Program-made: the position numbers and the translations under genes | Assembly (NCBI RefSeq): GCF_001689125.2 | Contig: NZ_CP015405.2 | Coordinates: forward strand, 1,455,001 to 1,519,000 | DNA: 64,000 nt | Reading direction: 5' to 3' | From: Blautia pseudococcoides | GTDB lineage: Bacteria > Bacillota > Clostridia > Lachnospirales > Lachnospiraceae | The notes under the pieces: model-generated | The model's input: the letters and a program-made list of their open reading frames with translations, nothing else | What the model was told of the DNA's origin: nothing | Databases searched by the model: none | In this document: positions 9,403 through 18,133 of the stretch, in pieces | Numbering within the stretch: the stretch's first letter is position 1 | Layout of the letters: each line of letters starts with the position of its first letter

Positions 9403-10557
9403 TCAGCAGGTCTTGTACTGGGTTTTCGGGAAGGTAATCTGAAATGTACTCCCCTTTTTTCCATTTTTTACGCAGATACTTCCGCCTTGTTCCTCCAGTA
9501 TTTTCCGTGTGAGATAAAGCCCTACGCCTGAGCCGTCAACTTCCTGGACAAAAGACGTTCTGCCGCGGTAGAACCGTTTGAATATCTGCCCTCTCTCCTC
9601 TCTCGGAATCCCAATCCCTTCATCTTCTATCTCAATGAGGAAATAGCTGACCATGGGGTCCACACGGATATCTATGGCACTGTCCGGTGCCGAATATTTT
9701 ACAGCGTTGTCAAGAACATTTACAAGTGCCTCCTGGGTCCAGCGGGGGTCCTGAATGATCTCCTCATCCCGGAATTCATTGACAGATAAGGTCATATGCT
9801 TCTGGTAAGCTTTCATATATACACTGCTGACCGCACCCTGGATCGTGTTTTTTAAGCTGGCTTTTACAGGCTCCAGACGTATCATATTGGTCTCCAGACG
9901 GGAGAGCTGAACCAGGGATTTCGTGAGATTTTCCAGTTTCGTCACCTCATTTTTTCCCTGCATGAGAAAGGATCGCTGCTCTTCTTTTGTAAAGCTGCTG
10001 GTGTCTGCAATCTCATAGCACATTTTCAGGGAGGCAAGGGGAGTCTTTAACTGATGGGAAATATCTGTGACCAGTGTTTTTGTCTCTGCTGCCTCACGCT
10101 CTATCTGGGATCTCAACAGATTGTTCTCCTCTTCCAATTGTGCGGTTTTATCCTTCAGCTCAAAGATTTTGAGTTCTGCCAGGCTCTGGAGCTTTTTCTG
10201 GTATAAGATCAGAAAAGCAAGCAGAAGGACAAAAAAGACGGCAGTCAGCAGCGGTACCGGCAAAAATGAAAAGATGGAAGAGGGAAAGGCTGTATATCTG
10301 CCGCTGTAACCGTGTCTGGCTTCCGCTTCTCTGCCTGCGACAAGGGCCTTTTGGGAGTCAATCTCTGTTTTTCCTTCTACGATGCTGGTATATTCGCCTG
10401 TTGAATCAGGGGCAGCAAGGATAAGTCTGCCTAAAAGCACCTGCTTTTCTGTATATACGGTATCTATCCAGCGAAAGGCAGTGTACAGAGTTCCTAAAAG
10501 GACAACTGCCAGTGATCCCAGAAAGATGATCATTCTTTTGTTACGTCTTTTGTCCAT
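9403..10557 (-). CDS. Two-component sensor histidine kinase
   Basis: A 384-residue kinase with two membrane helices (about residues 9-29 and 96-119) around a roughly 65-residue extracellular loop. A coiled linker follows, then the H-box DISHQLKTPLASL with the phospho-accepting His near residue 168. The ATPase domain shows the N-box NVLDNAVKYS, G1 DEGIGIP and G2 GSGVGLYL. The start overlaps the response regulator by 28 bp, so they form one operon ended by a hairpin. The signal is unknown; the nearby ABC transporter suggests a peptide or envelope stress. Confidence 0.92.
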   Translation of the reverse strand: MDKRRNKRMIIFLGSLAVVLLGTLYTAFRWIDTVYTEKQVLLGRLILAAPDSTGEYTSIVEGKTEIDSQKALVAGREAEARHGYSGRYTAFPSSIFSFLPVPLLTAVFFVLLLAFLILYQKKLQSLAELKIFELKDKTAQLEEENNLLRSQIEREAAETKTLVTDISHQLKTPLASLKMCYEIADTSSFTKEEQRSFLMQGKNEVTKLENLTKSLVQLSRLETNMIRLEPVKASLKNTIQGAVSSVYMKAYQKHMTLSVNEFRDEEIIQDPRWTQEALVNVLDNAVKYSAPDSAIDIRVDPMVSYFLIEIEDEGIGIPREERGQIFKRFYRGRTSFVQEVDGSGVGLYLTRKILEEQGGSICVKNGKKGSTFQITFPKTQYKTC

Positions 10558-11207
10558 ATGTATCCCATTCCTCTCACATTTTGTATAGCGTCACATTCCA
10601 GCCTGGACTTGAGACGGCTGATATTGACGGGTATGGTGTTGTCGTCCACAAACTGGCCGTCTATATCCCACACAGCTTCCGCAATCTGTTCTTTAGAAAA
10701 AATCTGCTGGGGATTCTCCAGGAAAAAGATCAGTAGCTGCAATTCTTTTTTGCTTAGGGACAAAAGTTCCCCACTTTTCCAGACTTTCATTTCCTGCAGG
10801 GATACACGGATATCACCACAGATAAAGGCAGAGGTTTTGGCAGTCTCAACTCTTTTCATAAAAGCATGGACCTTAGAAACCAGGACCATCAGACTAAACG
10901 GTTTTGTAATGTAATCGTCAGCACCTACATCATACCCGGTGACAATATCAATCTCCTGGTCCAGGGCAGTCAGGAAAAGAATATAGACCTTGCTCCTCTC
11001 TCTTACTTTGCGGCAGAAATCCAGGCCGCTGCCCTCTTTTAAATTGATATCACTGATGATCAGGTGGATTTCATTATTCTCAAAAAGTTCTTCCGCTCTG
11101 AAGGCGCCAAAGGCAGAAAGTACATGATACCCCTCCTTTTCCAGGCGCATGGATATTCCCCGGTTCAGATTTTCATCGTCCTCCAGAAGCAATATGGTCT
11201 TTTTCAA
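10530..11207 (-). CDS. OmpR/PhoB-family response regulator
   Basis: A 225-residue regulator. The receiver domain has the acidic pair at residues 10-11, the phospho-accepting Asp near residue 53 (ISDINL) and the conserved Lys in TKPFS. The C-terminal winged helix spans about residues 130-222. The start is TTG with GAGGAG 8 bp upstream and a strong promoter 32 bp further up. It is translated with the kinase (28-bp overlap). It probably acts at the inverted repeat near 9.29 kb to control the ABC exporter (inference). Confidence 0.92.
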   Translation of the reverse strand: MKKTILLLEDDENLNRGISMRLEKEGYHVLSAFGAFRAEELFENNEIHLIISDINLKEGSGLDFCRKVRERSKVYILFLTALDQEIDIVTGYDVGADDYITKPFSLMVLVSKVHAFMKRVETAKTSAFICGDIRVSLQEMKVWKSGELLSLSKKELQLLIFFLENPQQIFSKEQIAEAVWDIDGQFVDDNTIPVNISRLKSRLECDAIQNVRGMGYIWTKDVTKE

Positions 11208-11238
11208 CAGTATTCTCCTCGTTTCTTTTGATAGTCTG

Positions 11239-11268
11239 ATTATAGTGTAATTCCCGTGAATTTGTCAA
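11239..11268 (-). promoter_or_regulatory. Promoter of the two-component operon
   Basis: TTGACA (complement of 11263-11268) and TATAAT (complement of 11239-11244) are separated by 18 bp, both hexamers matching consensus. Start of transcription is expected near 11232, giving a short leader before the TTG start at 11207. Confidence 0.75.
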
Positions 11269-11310
11269 TCGGCCGGCTGCCTCTTTACGGCAGCAGCGTA
11301 TCCAGATATT

Positions 11311-11541
11311 TCAGCCAGAAACAAAGGGAAATAACAGCCAGAAAATCCGTTCCTGTACAAGTGCGCTGCCATCAGGTACATAAAAAACAGCAAAAGAAAA
11401 AGAAAGCAGGAGAAAGAACACAGTCATGGCTGCAAGGACGCGCAGGTTTCGGATCCGTAGCCTGCGTAAAAAAAGAAATCCCGTCAGGGCAGCCCCCAGA
11501 CTATAGAACAGGGATTTAAAAAAGCAGGCAGAGGAGTGCAA
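11311..11541 (-). pseudogene. C-terminal fragment of a membrane protein cut by an insertion sequence
   Basis: The frame encodes about 77 residues with two strongly hydrophobic stretches and an Arg-rich loop (RRLRIRNLR). It has no ATG, GTG or ribosome site of its own and runs straight into the left end of the IS3-family element, so it looks like the 3' end of an interrupted or deleted gene. The DNA right of the IS does not continue it. The family was not recognised. A small intact protein starting at TTG 11541 is possible but less likely. Confidence 0.45.
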
Positions 11542-11599
11542 TTTGACCCGACCCCCAAAAGTTAGACCTAAAATCTAACGATTGGAGGTCGGTATTTTT

Positions 11600-12172
11600 A
11601 TGGCAAAATATAGTTTTGCATTTAAGAAAAAAGTAGTTACAGCATATTTAAATGGCAAGGGTGGGCAACTTGCACAGAAATTTAATATTCCAAACAAATG
11701 TGAAGCCAAAAAATGGATAGATAACTATACTGCTTTTGGTGATGACGGATTAAAACGCTCTCGCAAGAATGAATATTATTCTTTTGAAAAGAAGCTTTTT
11801 GTTGTAGAATTATACTTATCAAGTGAGATTTCAATCTGTGAATTAGCAATTCGGGAAGGCATTACAAACCCAAGTATGATAAGCATCTGGGTAAATCGTT
11901 TTCGTGCTGCTGGTCCTGATGCTTTGAGACCTTGCAAGAAAGGTCGGAAGAAAATTTTGAATAAGCCTAAAGTAGAAAGTAAAGTGCAGAAACTGGAAGA
12001 AAGCTACCTTGATACCAGTGCTGAGCACGTAAAAGAATTAGAGGATGAGCTTCTCAAGTTGAGAATCGAGAATGCATTTTTAAAAGAACTGAGGAGGCTG
12101 CGTTTGCAGGACGAGGCAAAAATGAGAGAACGGCACTTGTCATCAACAGCCTCCGAAGAGAGTTCAGACTAA
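11600..12172 (+). CDS. IS3-family transposase OrfA (copy 1)
   Basis: A 190-residue protein with two N-terminal helix-turn-helix units (start MAKYSFAFKKK; second unit FVVELYLSSE) and a C-terminal leucine-rich coiled coil (EHVKELEDELLKLRIE) as in IS150-group OrfA. The ATG at 11600 has GGAGG upstream, identical in context to copy 2. In intact relatives a -1 frameshift at the A-rich GGCAAAAA near the end joins OrfA to OrfB. Compared with copy 2, OrfA is clearly diverged while the 3' end of the element is almost identical. Confidence 0.85.
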   Translation: MAKYSFAFKKKVVTAYLNGKGGQLAQKFNIPNKCEAKKWIDNYTAFGDDGLKRSRKNEYYSFEKKLFVVELYLSSEISICELAIREGITNPSMISIWVNRFRAAGPDALRPCKKGRKKILNKPKVESKVQKLEESYLDTSAEHVKELEDELLKLRIENAFLKELRRLRLQDEAKMRERHLSSTASEESSD

Positions 12173-12195
12173 AAGACCTTCTCTCTTATATTGGC

Positions 12196-12684
12196 ATGCC
12201 GAAAGCAACATTTATGTACTGGCAGAAAAGATTTGACAGAGAAAATCCTGACAAAGCAATTGAAGAAAAGATGCTTGAGATCCGTGAGAACAACAAGGAT
12301 TATGGATATCGTCGAATGCTGGGAGAATTAAGAAATCAAGGGTATAACATGAACAAGAAAAAAGTACAACGAATCATGCAAAAGCTTGGTCTTCAAGTGA
12401 CATCGTTTACTCGAAAAAGCCGTAAATATAGTTCTTATAAAGGCAAGGAAGAACGAATATTTCAGAGCATGTCACGAAGAGGAAACTGTCACGACAATTC
12501 AGTGATGGAAAACTTCTTTGGTTTACTAAAACAAAAAATCTACTACGGTGTTGTCTATTATAGTTACGAGGAACTAAAAACTGAAATTGAACGATATATA
12601 AAGTATTATAATGAGCAAAGAATTAAAGAAAAACTAGGATGGATGAGTCTTGTACGGTACAGGCTTAGCCTCTTGGCTGCCTAA
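12196..12684 (+). pseudogene. IS3-family transposase OrfB (copy 1), core deleted
   Basis: The 162-residue frame keeps the N-terminal part (MPKATFMYWQKRFDR, then RKYSSYKG) and the C-terminal part with the last catalytic acidic residue (NCHDNSVMENFFGLLKQ). Comparison with copy 2 shows an in-frame loss of about 110 residues. That segment holds the first two catalytic aspartates (TDTTEF and SDRGWAY) of the DDE integrase core. The protein must therefore be inactive. The frame is still open, so a shortened protein could act as an inhibitor; that is speculation. Confidence 0.88.
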
Positions 12685-12807
12685 AAATAGCGAGGCAGCC
12701 GAAACTGTCTCGCTAATAAAGTCTAACTTTTTGGGGTCACATCAAGATTTCCGATGTGTGTTTTTGGTTTATAATTGTTTTTCTACAGCTGCGGTTAGCA
12801 TAACTCC

Positions 12808-15330
12808 TTACATGCCGTCAGGTCTGCGGATATAATCCCAGGGATTTTTATACACGCCGTTTACGCTGACGCCAAAGTGCAGATGATATCCCGTTGCGGC
12901 ACCTGTCATACCCACATAGCCAATTACCTGGCTGGCTTTGACTGTTTGTCCTTTTTTGACTACAGGGTTTGAGATCATGTGCATATAGATGGTATGAAGG
13001 CCGTTCCCATGGTCGATTTCCACGTAATTGCCCTCTCCTCCCCAGCCATATCCTGCATTGACTACAGTGCCTCCTGCAGCGGCAAGAACCCTGGAATTAG
13101 CCGGTGCAGCCAAATCCACACCTTTATGGTTGGTAGAACCAATCCCGCCCGGGCTGTCACGGTCTCCGAATTCACTGGATACATAAGTGATACTTGGACA
13201 GGGGAAGCACCACGGACCGTTGGTATTTTCCACCTCTGTCCGGATACCGTTGGAATCCAGATAGTAGCCATCCATATAGGTATTGACAGCCATGGCACCG
13301 TTTGACTTGAAATAGTAATAATCGTCTTCTATTTTCTGCCATCCGGTCTGCATGACGCCATTTTTATCCAGATAATATTTGCTTCCTCCCAGTGTGACAA
13401 AACCGGTCTGCATCACACCGCTGCCATTGAAATAGTACCATTTTCCACTGATTTGCTGCCATCCGGTGAGTGTGATCCCACTGCTGCTGAGGTAATATTT
13501 TTTATCTTTTATAGTCAGCCAGCCGGAAGACATGGCTCCATTTGACGGACTAAAGTAATAAGAACAGCCTCCGATTTTCTGCCAGCCGGTAAGCATGGCA
13601 CCACTGCCGTTGAGATAATACCAAGTGCTGCCAAGTTTCAGCCATCCGGTCTGCATCACACCGCTGCCATTAGAATAATACCAGGTTTTTCCTACCTGAT
13701 ACCAGCCGGTGCACATAGCGCCGCCAGAAGGATTGAGATAGTACCAGGTACCGCCCAGATTCAGCCATCCGGTGGCCATGGAGCCATCCCTATTCAGATA
13801 ATACCAGGTATTTCCGACGATAAGCCACCCGGTCTGCATGGCGCCGCTGCCATTGGAGTAATACCAGGTCCTGCCCACTTGATACCACCCGGTCTGCATG
13901 GCACCGCTTGTGGGATTGAGATAATACCAGGTACCGCCCAGGTTCAGCCATCCGGTGGCCATGGAACCATTTCCATTCAGGTAATACCAGGTATTTCCGA
14001 CGATAAGCCACCCGGTCTGCATGGCGCCGCTGCCATTGGAGTAATACCAGGTCTTGCCCACTTGATACCATCCGGTCTGCATGGCCCCATTGGATGGATT
14101 TAAGTAATACCAGGTACCGCCCAAGTTCAGCCATCCGGCTGCCATAGCACCGCTGCCATTCAGATAATGCCAGGTGCCATTTAAGTTCAGCCACCCGGTC
14201 TGCATGACGCCGCTGCCATTAGAATAATACCAGGTTTTTCCCACCTTGTACCATCCTGTTTTCATGACGCCGTCAGAAGGATTGAGATAATACCAGGTAC
14301 CGCCCAGATTCAGCCATCCGGTGGCGGCCGCGCCATTTCCCTGTAAATAATACCAGCGGTTGTTGATCAGCCGCCATCCCCCTGCCTCCATAACTCCGCT
14401 GCCATTCAGATAATACCGGCTGCCGCCTATTTTCTGCCAGCCTGTGAGCATGATTCCATCTTTATTCAGATAGTACCAGGAGCCGTTTAAATTCAGCCAG
14501 TTGTTTGTGTGCAGAGAGCCATCGGGATATATGTAGTACCAATGCTTGCTATAATTTACCCAGCCATTGCCGGTGAGCATTGCGCCATTGGAATTTAAAA
14601 GATATTTTTTTCCGTCTGTACTTAAAAGACCTGTTTTCATTTTTCCGTCGGATGCCAGATAATACCAGACACCGCTTAAATTCAGCCAGCCTTTATTGTA
14701 GAGGGTTTGATTTTTATTCACATAGTAATAGGTCTTGCCGCTTTTCAGCCATCCGGCTTTGGTATATAAGCTGCCGTCTTTATTGATATAGTATAGCTTA
14801 TCGGATACTTTCAGGATGGTTTTCTGATACATAAGGCCGTCTTCCTGGAAATAATATTTCTTTCCGTCAACAGTTCCCCATCCAACGGTTTTCAGCCCCT
14901 GCTCGTCCAGGTAATAGGTGCCTTCCTCCAATGTAAGCCATCCGGTAGCCATGGTACCGTCTTCCTCGTAATAATGGGTACCGTTTTCCTCCTCCACCCA
15001 GCCTGTTTTTACAGGGAGCGCCTGATCATTCTCCTCCGCGGGTTGTTCAGAGGCCGGTTCATCACCAGGATCACCTGCAGGTCCATTGGGGTCAGCATCC
15101 GCATCATTCTTGTTTTCATCCGGAATCTCCGTATTATCTGTATTCTGATCAGAATCTGGCAGCTGTTCTTCATCAGAACCGGAAATATTCTGGGATGTAC
15201 CGCTTTCCTGGACCTTGGTGTTTGTGGTACTGCCCTCCTGGGCCGCATTTATATTCTGCTGGCTTACCATCAGGGATGCACTCAGGACCGCGCTGCAGAC
15301 GGCTGTCTTGATTAATTTTTTATTCCTCAT
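12808..15330 (-). CDS. Secreted choline-binding-repeat protein with C-terminal M23 peptidase domain
   Basis: An 840-residue exported protein. The ATG at 15330 follows GGGGGAG and opens a signal peptide (MRNKKLIKTAVCSAVL, ending near NAA). A Glu/Asp/Pro-rich linker follows, then about 28 cell-wall-binding repeats of 20-21 residues of the GW...TWYYLNGSGAM.T type. The last 140 residues form a LytM/M23 metallopeptidase with HKGVDLA and the YHLHFG zinc motif. It probably docks on choline-like teichoic acid groups or glycans and cuts peptidoglycan cross-links. The centre holds four exact-length 61-residue super-repeats. It lies downstream of dtd and next to an IS. The wall ligand is inferred from the repeat family. 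Confidence 0.92.
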   Translation of the reverse strand: MRNKKLIKTAVCSAVLSASLMVSQQNINAAQEGSTTNTKVQESGTSQNISGSDEEQLPDSDQNTDNTEIPDENKNDADADPNGPAGDPGDEPASEQPAEENDQALPVKTGWVEEENGTHYYEEDGTMATGWLTLEEGTYYLDEQGLKTVGWGTVDGKKYYFQEDGLMYQKTILKVSDKLYYINKDGSLYTKAGWLKSGKTYYYVNKNQTLYNKGWLNLSGVWYYLASDGKMKTGLLSTDGKKYLLNSNGAMLTGNGWVNYSKHWYYIYPDGSLHTNNWLNLNGSWYYLNKDGIMLTGWQKIGGSRYYLNGSGVMEAGGWRLINNRWYYLQGNGAAATGWLNLGGTWYYLNPSDGVMKTGWYKVGKTWYYSNGSGVMQTGWLNLNGTWHYLNGSGAMAAGWLNLGGTWYYLNPSNGAMQTGWYQVGKTWYYSNGSGAMQTGWLIVGNTWYYLNGNGSMATGWLNLGGTWYYLNPTSGAMQTGWYQVGRTWYYSNGSGAMQTGWLIVGNTWYYLNRDGSMATGWLNLGGTWYYLNPSGGAMCTGWYQVGKTWYYSNGSGVMQTGWLKLGSTWYYLNGSGAMLTGWQKIGGCSYYFSPSNGAMSSGWLTIKDKKYYLSSSGITLTGWQQISGKWYYFNGSGVMQTGFVTLGGSKYYLDKNGVMQTGWQKIEDDYYYFKSNGAMAVNTYMDGYYLDSNGIRTEVENTNGPWCFPCPSITYVSSEFGDRDSPGGIGSTNHKGVDLAAPANSRVLAAAGGTVVNAGYGWGGEGNYVEIDHGNGLHTIYMHMISNPVVKKGQTVKASQVIGYVGMTGAATGYHLHFGVSVNGVYKNPWDYIRRPDGM
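13588..14319 (-). repeat. Four tandem 183-bp coding repeats (61-residue triplets of choline-binding units)
   Basis: Twelve consecutive wall-binding units group into four blocks of 21+20+20 residues, filling 732 bp exactly (4 x 183). In three blocks the order is LNLGGTWYYLNP, Y(K/Q)VGKTWYYSN, then a third unit starting LIVGN or LKLGS. The near-identity of blocks points to recent unequal crossing-over; repeat number may vary between strains. Confidence 0.85.
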
Positions 15331-15340
15331 CTTCTCCCCC

Positions 15341-15790
15341 TTACGCAAATGTACTTTCATCCAATATAATGGTAAAAGGTCCCTCATTTACAAGCGATAC
15401 CTGCATCAGCGCGCCGAATCTGCCGGTTTTGACTACAGGTACTTGCTCTCTTGTTTTCTCTATCATATATTCATAAAGTGATTCCGCCATCTGGGGTTCT
15501 CCCGCATGGAAGAAGCTGGGACGATTGCCTTTTTTACAGTTGGCGTACAGTGTGAACTGGGAGATCAGAAGGACCTCTCCGCCCACATCTGCCAGAGACA
15601 GGTTTGTCTTACCTTCCGCATCTGCAAAAATTCGCAGGTTGACCATTTTCTTGATATACTGGTCAGCCGTCTCTTTTGTGTCCTCTCTGCCGATTCCCAC
15701 GAAAACCAGAAATCCGCGGTTGATACTGCCTATGCACTCCCCTTCCACATGGACAGAAGCCTCCGTGACCTTTTGAATAACTAATTTCAT
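15341..15790 (-). CDS. dtd: D-aminoacyl-tRNA deacylase
   Basis: A 149-residue protein matching Dtd along its length: start [15 protein letters not shown], the SQFTLYA motif and the near-C-terminal NEGPFTI motif that form the active site across the dimer. It hydrolyses D-amino acids from wrongly charged tRNAs in the cytosol. Its start overlaps the stop of the AI-2E family gene by 4 bp (ATGA), so the two are translationally coupled; the M23 protein starts 11 bp after its stop. Confidence 0.95.
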   Translation of the reverse strand: MKLVIQKVTEASVHVEGECIGSINRGFLVFVGIGREDTKETADQYIKKMVNLRIFADAEGKTNLSLADVGGEVLLISQFTLYANCKKGNRPSFFHAGEPQMAESLYEYMIEKTREQVPVVKTGRFGALMQVSLVNEGPFTIILDESTFA

Positions 15791-17085
15791 TTACGCAAAA
15801 AACTCCTTTTTTTCTTTTCGTTTTCTTCCTTCTTTTCCTCGGTAACCAGTTTTACCGGTTCCAGGGTTTCCGGATTAATATAATCCACATCCTGATACAG
15901 ATTATCCTCAGTGGGCAGGTCTTTCTTTTTCAGCCAGGAATTGCGCAGGTATTTGAGACCTGCCACGATCACTGCCCATACCGGTACACCGATGATCATG
16001 CCCGGAATGCCTAAAAGGCCGCCGAACAGTAAGATAGCCACAATAACCATGAAACTGGACAGGCCTGTGGAGCCCCCCAAAATCTTTGGTCCTAGAATAT
16101 TACCGTCAAACTGCTGAAGCAGAAGAATGGTGATCAGGAAATACAGGCACTGCATGGGATTGACCAGCAGGATAATAAAGGCGCTGGGTATAGCACCAAG
16201 GTACGGACCAAAAAACGGGATAACATTGGTCACACCAACGATCACACTGACCAGGATCGCATAGGGGGTTCCTATGACTGAGGTCAGAATATAACACAAA
16301 ACACCGATAATAGCGGAGTCTACGATCTTTCCGTTTACAAAACCGCCGAAGGTCTTATTCACAAAACGGCATCCTCTGATAATGTCATTGGCCCTCTCCG
16401 CATCAAAGGCAGCGTAGATGAACATTTTGCCCTGTGTCAGAAATCCTTCTTTGTCAGCCATCAGATAGACCGAGATAATGGCACCGATCAGAAAGTTCTT
16501 GATGAAGACCAGCGCGCCGAACACACCTGTGGTAAACTGCTGCAGAACCTCTTTTAACTGGGGCAGGAGCTGTACATTCATCCAGGTTTCCATTTTGGAT
16601 GAATAGCTGTTGAAGAAATCAATGGCAGTGGAGCGAAGCTCCGGATTATCCTTCAGGATGGAATTCAGCCAGTTGCCCACATTCTGCACATATCTGGGCA
16701 TATCATTGATAATACTGATGATACTTTCCACAATAGACGGCACGATCATAGCCATCAGGGAATAAATGATCAGCAGCGCGAACAGCAGCGCAAAAAAGAC
16801 GCAGATATAACGGACTGCTTTTTTCTTCTTTTTATTAATTTCTATTTTCCTTCTCTTCATAAAAGGAAAGAAAAACTTCTCCTCCAGAAAGTTGACTACA
16901 GGGGTCAGCAGATAGGCTATGACCACGCCGAATATTACCGGCATCATAACACTGCTCAGAATCCGGAATCCCCGTATGAGCACATCCATATGAAAAATCC
17001 CAAAATAAAAGAGCATACTGGCACAAATAACGGTCAATGCTGTAACGCCCCAATACAAATATTTTTTATCCCAACGAAACTTCAT
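15787..17085 (-). CDS. AI-2E family transporter (TqsA/PerM-like permease)
   Basis: A 432-residue membrane protein with about eight hydrophobic segments, including paired N-terminal helices, a long amphipathic region (about residues 130-200) and the family motif [18 protein letters not shown] charged Lys/Glu-rich tail closes it. The family includes small-molecule and ion exporters such as TqsA and Na+/H+ antiporters; its substrate here is not predictable. GGAGG precedes the ATG. Upstream is a TATAAT-bearing promoter, divergent from ttcA. Confidence 0.85.
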   Translation of the reverse strand: MKFRWDKKYLYWGVTALTVICASMLFYFGIFHMDVLIRGFRILSSVMMPVIFGVVIAYLLTPVVNFLEEKFFFPFMKRRKIEINKKKKKAVRYICVFFALLFALLIIYSLMAMIVPSIVESIISIINDMPRYVQNVGNWLNSILKDNPELRSTAIDFFNSYSSKMETWMNVQLLPQLKEVLQQFTTGVFGALVFIKNFLIGAIISVYLMADKEGFLTQGKMFIYAAFDAERANDIIRGCRFVNKTFGGFVNGKIVDSAIIGVLCYILTSVIGTPYAILVSVIVGVTNVIPFFGPYLGAIPSAFIILLVNPMQCLYFLITILLLQQFDGNILGPKILGGSTGLSSFMVIVAILLFGGLLGIPGMIIGVPVWAVIVAGLKYLRNSWLKKKDLPTEDNLYQDVDYINPETLEPVKLVTEEKKEENEKKKRSFLRK

Positions 17086-17118
17086 GATTAAGCCTCCGAT
17101 TATGCATAAACTGGAATC

Positions 17119-17149
17119 ATTATAACATGAAATTTATTATTTGTGTCAT
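17119..17149 (-). promoter_or_regulatory. Likely promoter of the AI-2E/dtd operon
   Basis: A perfect TATAAT (complement of 17119-17124) stands 35 bp upstream of the start. ATGACA (complement of 17144-17149) is a fair -35 element at a long 19-bp spacing. Confidence 0.45.
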
Positions 17150-17207
17150 AATTCTGTAAAAAAGTTATTTATTTTTTTAATTTTATATGATATATTCAAC
17201 GAGATAA

Positions 17208-17248
17208 GTGAGGATTCTCCCGCCTCTATAGGCGGAGAGATAAATCAC
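17208..17248 (+). other. Structured leader upstream of ttcA
   Basis: An inner stem pairs TCTC-C-CGCC with GGCGGAGA around a 6-nt loop (one bulged C), and an outer GTGA/TCAC stem encloses it with AT-rich internal loops. It lies between an AT-rich promoter region (TATGAT/TATATT near 17185-17195) and the ttcA ribosome site. I do not recognise a known riboswitch class. It could be a small regulatory leader or a transcript-stabilising hairpin. Confidence 0.35.
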
Positions 17249-17313
17249 CCAAAATAAAAGTGACGGCAGTAGCGGGCAAAGAAGAAAAGAATTATGCTGC
17301 GGAGGATATTGAA

Positions 17314-18042
17314 ATGAAATTACAGAAGTTATTGAGTCTTACCAGAAAAGCGGTGGATGAGTTCTCTCTTATAGAGGACGGAGATAAGATCGCTGTGGGT
17401 GTTTCGGGAGGAAAAGACAGCCTGTCCATGCTTTATGCCCTCCACGGACTGATGCGTTTTTACCCTCATCCTTTTTCTATAGAAGTGATCACCGTGGACC
17501 TTGGTCATCCCGGGTTCCATGTGGAGAAAATAAAAGAGCTGTGTGATAGCCTTTCCCTTCCGTTCACAGTGGTGAAGACAGATATCGCACAGATTATCTT
17601 TGATGAGCGGAAAGAGAGCAACCCCTGTTCCCTCTGCGCCAAGATGCGCAAAGGAGCCCTCAACGAGGAGGCAAAGAGACTGGGCTGCAATAAGGTGGCT
17701 TACGCCCACCATAAGGATGATGTAGTGGAGACTATGCTGCTCTCCCTTATTTTTGAAGGAAGATTTCATACTTTTTCACCTAAAACCTATCTGGACCGTA
17801 TGGACTTGACCGTGATCCGTCCTCTGCTCTATGTGGAGGAGGCAGATGTCATTGGGTTTAAAAATAAATATGACCTGCCTGTGGAGAAAAGCCCCTGTCC
17901 GGTAGACGGATATACTAAAAGACAGTATGCCAAGGAACTGCTCCGGGATTTGACAAAAGAACATCCCGGTACCAAGGAACGCATGTTTACTGCGATCTTA
18001 AACAGCAGTATAAACGGATGGGACAAAAGAATACCGAAATAA
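17314..18042 (+). CDS. ttcA: TtcA-like tRNA 2-thiolation enzyme (PP-loop ATPase)
   Basis: A 242-residue protein with the PP-loop SGGKDS near residues 30-35, a CxxC pair (NPCSLCAK) and a later Cys in SPCPVDG. These residues in the TtcA family bind an iron-sulfur cluster for adding sulfur to cytidine 32 of tRNA. I place the start at ATG 17314, 8 bp after GGAGG, rather than the GTG at 17260 in the same frame. It stands alone after a structured leader; its downstream hairpin is split by an IS. TtcA versus related PP-loop thiolases is not fully settled by sequence alone. Confidence 0.82.
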   Translation: MKLQKLLSLTRKAVDEFSLIEDGDKIAVGVSGGKDSLSMLYALHGLMRFYPHPFSIEVITVDLGHPGFHVEKIKELCDSLSLPFTVVKTDIAQIIFDERKESNPCSLCAKMRKGALNEEAKRLGCNKVAYAHHKDDVVETMLLSLIFEGRFHTFSPKTYLDRMDLTVIRPLLYVEEADVIGFKNKYDLPVEKSPCPVDGYTKRQYAKELLRDLTKEHPGTKERMFTAILNSSINGWDKRIPK

Positions 18043-18133
18043 ACGACGTAACAAGAAGCACCGCAGAATCTGCATTCTGTACCGACCCCCAAAAGTTAGA
18101 CCTATAATCTAATGATTGGAGGTCGGTATTTTT

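Larger units (their letters stand above)
11548..12740 (+). mobile_element. IS3-family (IS150-like) element, copy 1, internally deleted
   Basis: The left end carries GACCCCCAAAAGTTAGAC; the right end is its near-perfect inverted copy (GTCTAACTTTTTGGGGTC). It contains orfA and an orfB lacking about 330 bp relative to copy 2 at 18.1-19.6 kb. No target duplication is seen: the flanks GCAATTTGACC and ATCAAGATT differ, so deletion or recombination followed insertion. The element cannot move by itself but may be mobilised by the intact copy. Exact ends are uncertain by a few bases. Confidence 0.85.

Noticed and set aside
13588..14319. Regular repeats suggestive of a CRISPR array
   Set aside because: The repeats are 183 bp, lack unique spacers and are in-frame codons of wall-binding units.
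17208..17248. Fluoride riboswitch before ttcA
   Set aside because: The GGATTCTCCC stretch is reminiscent, but the conserved CTGATG part and pseudoknot partners are missing.
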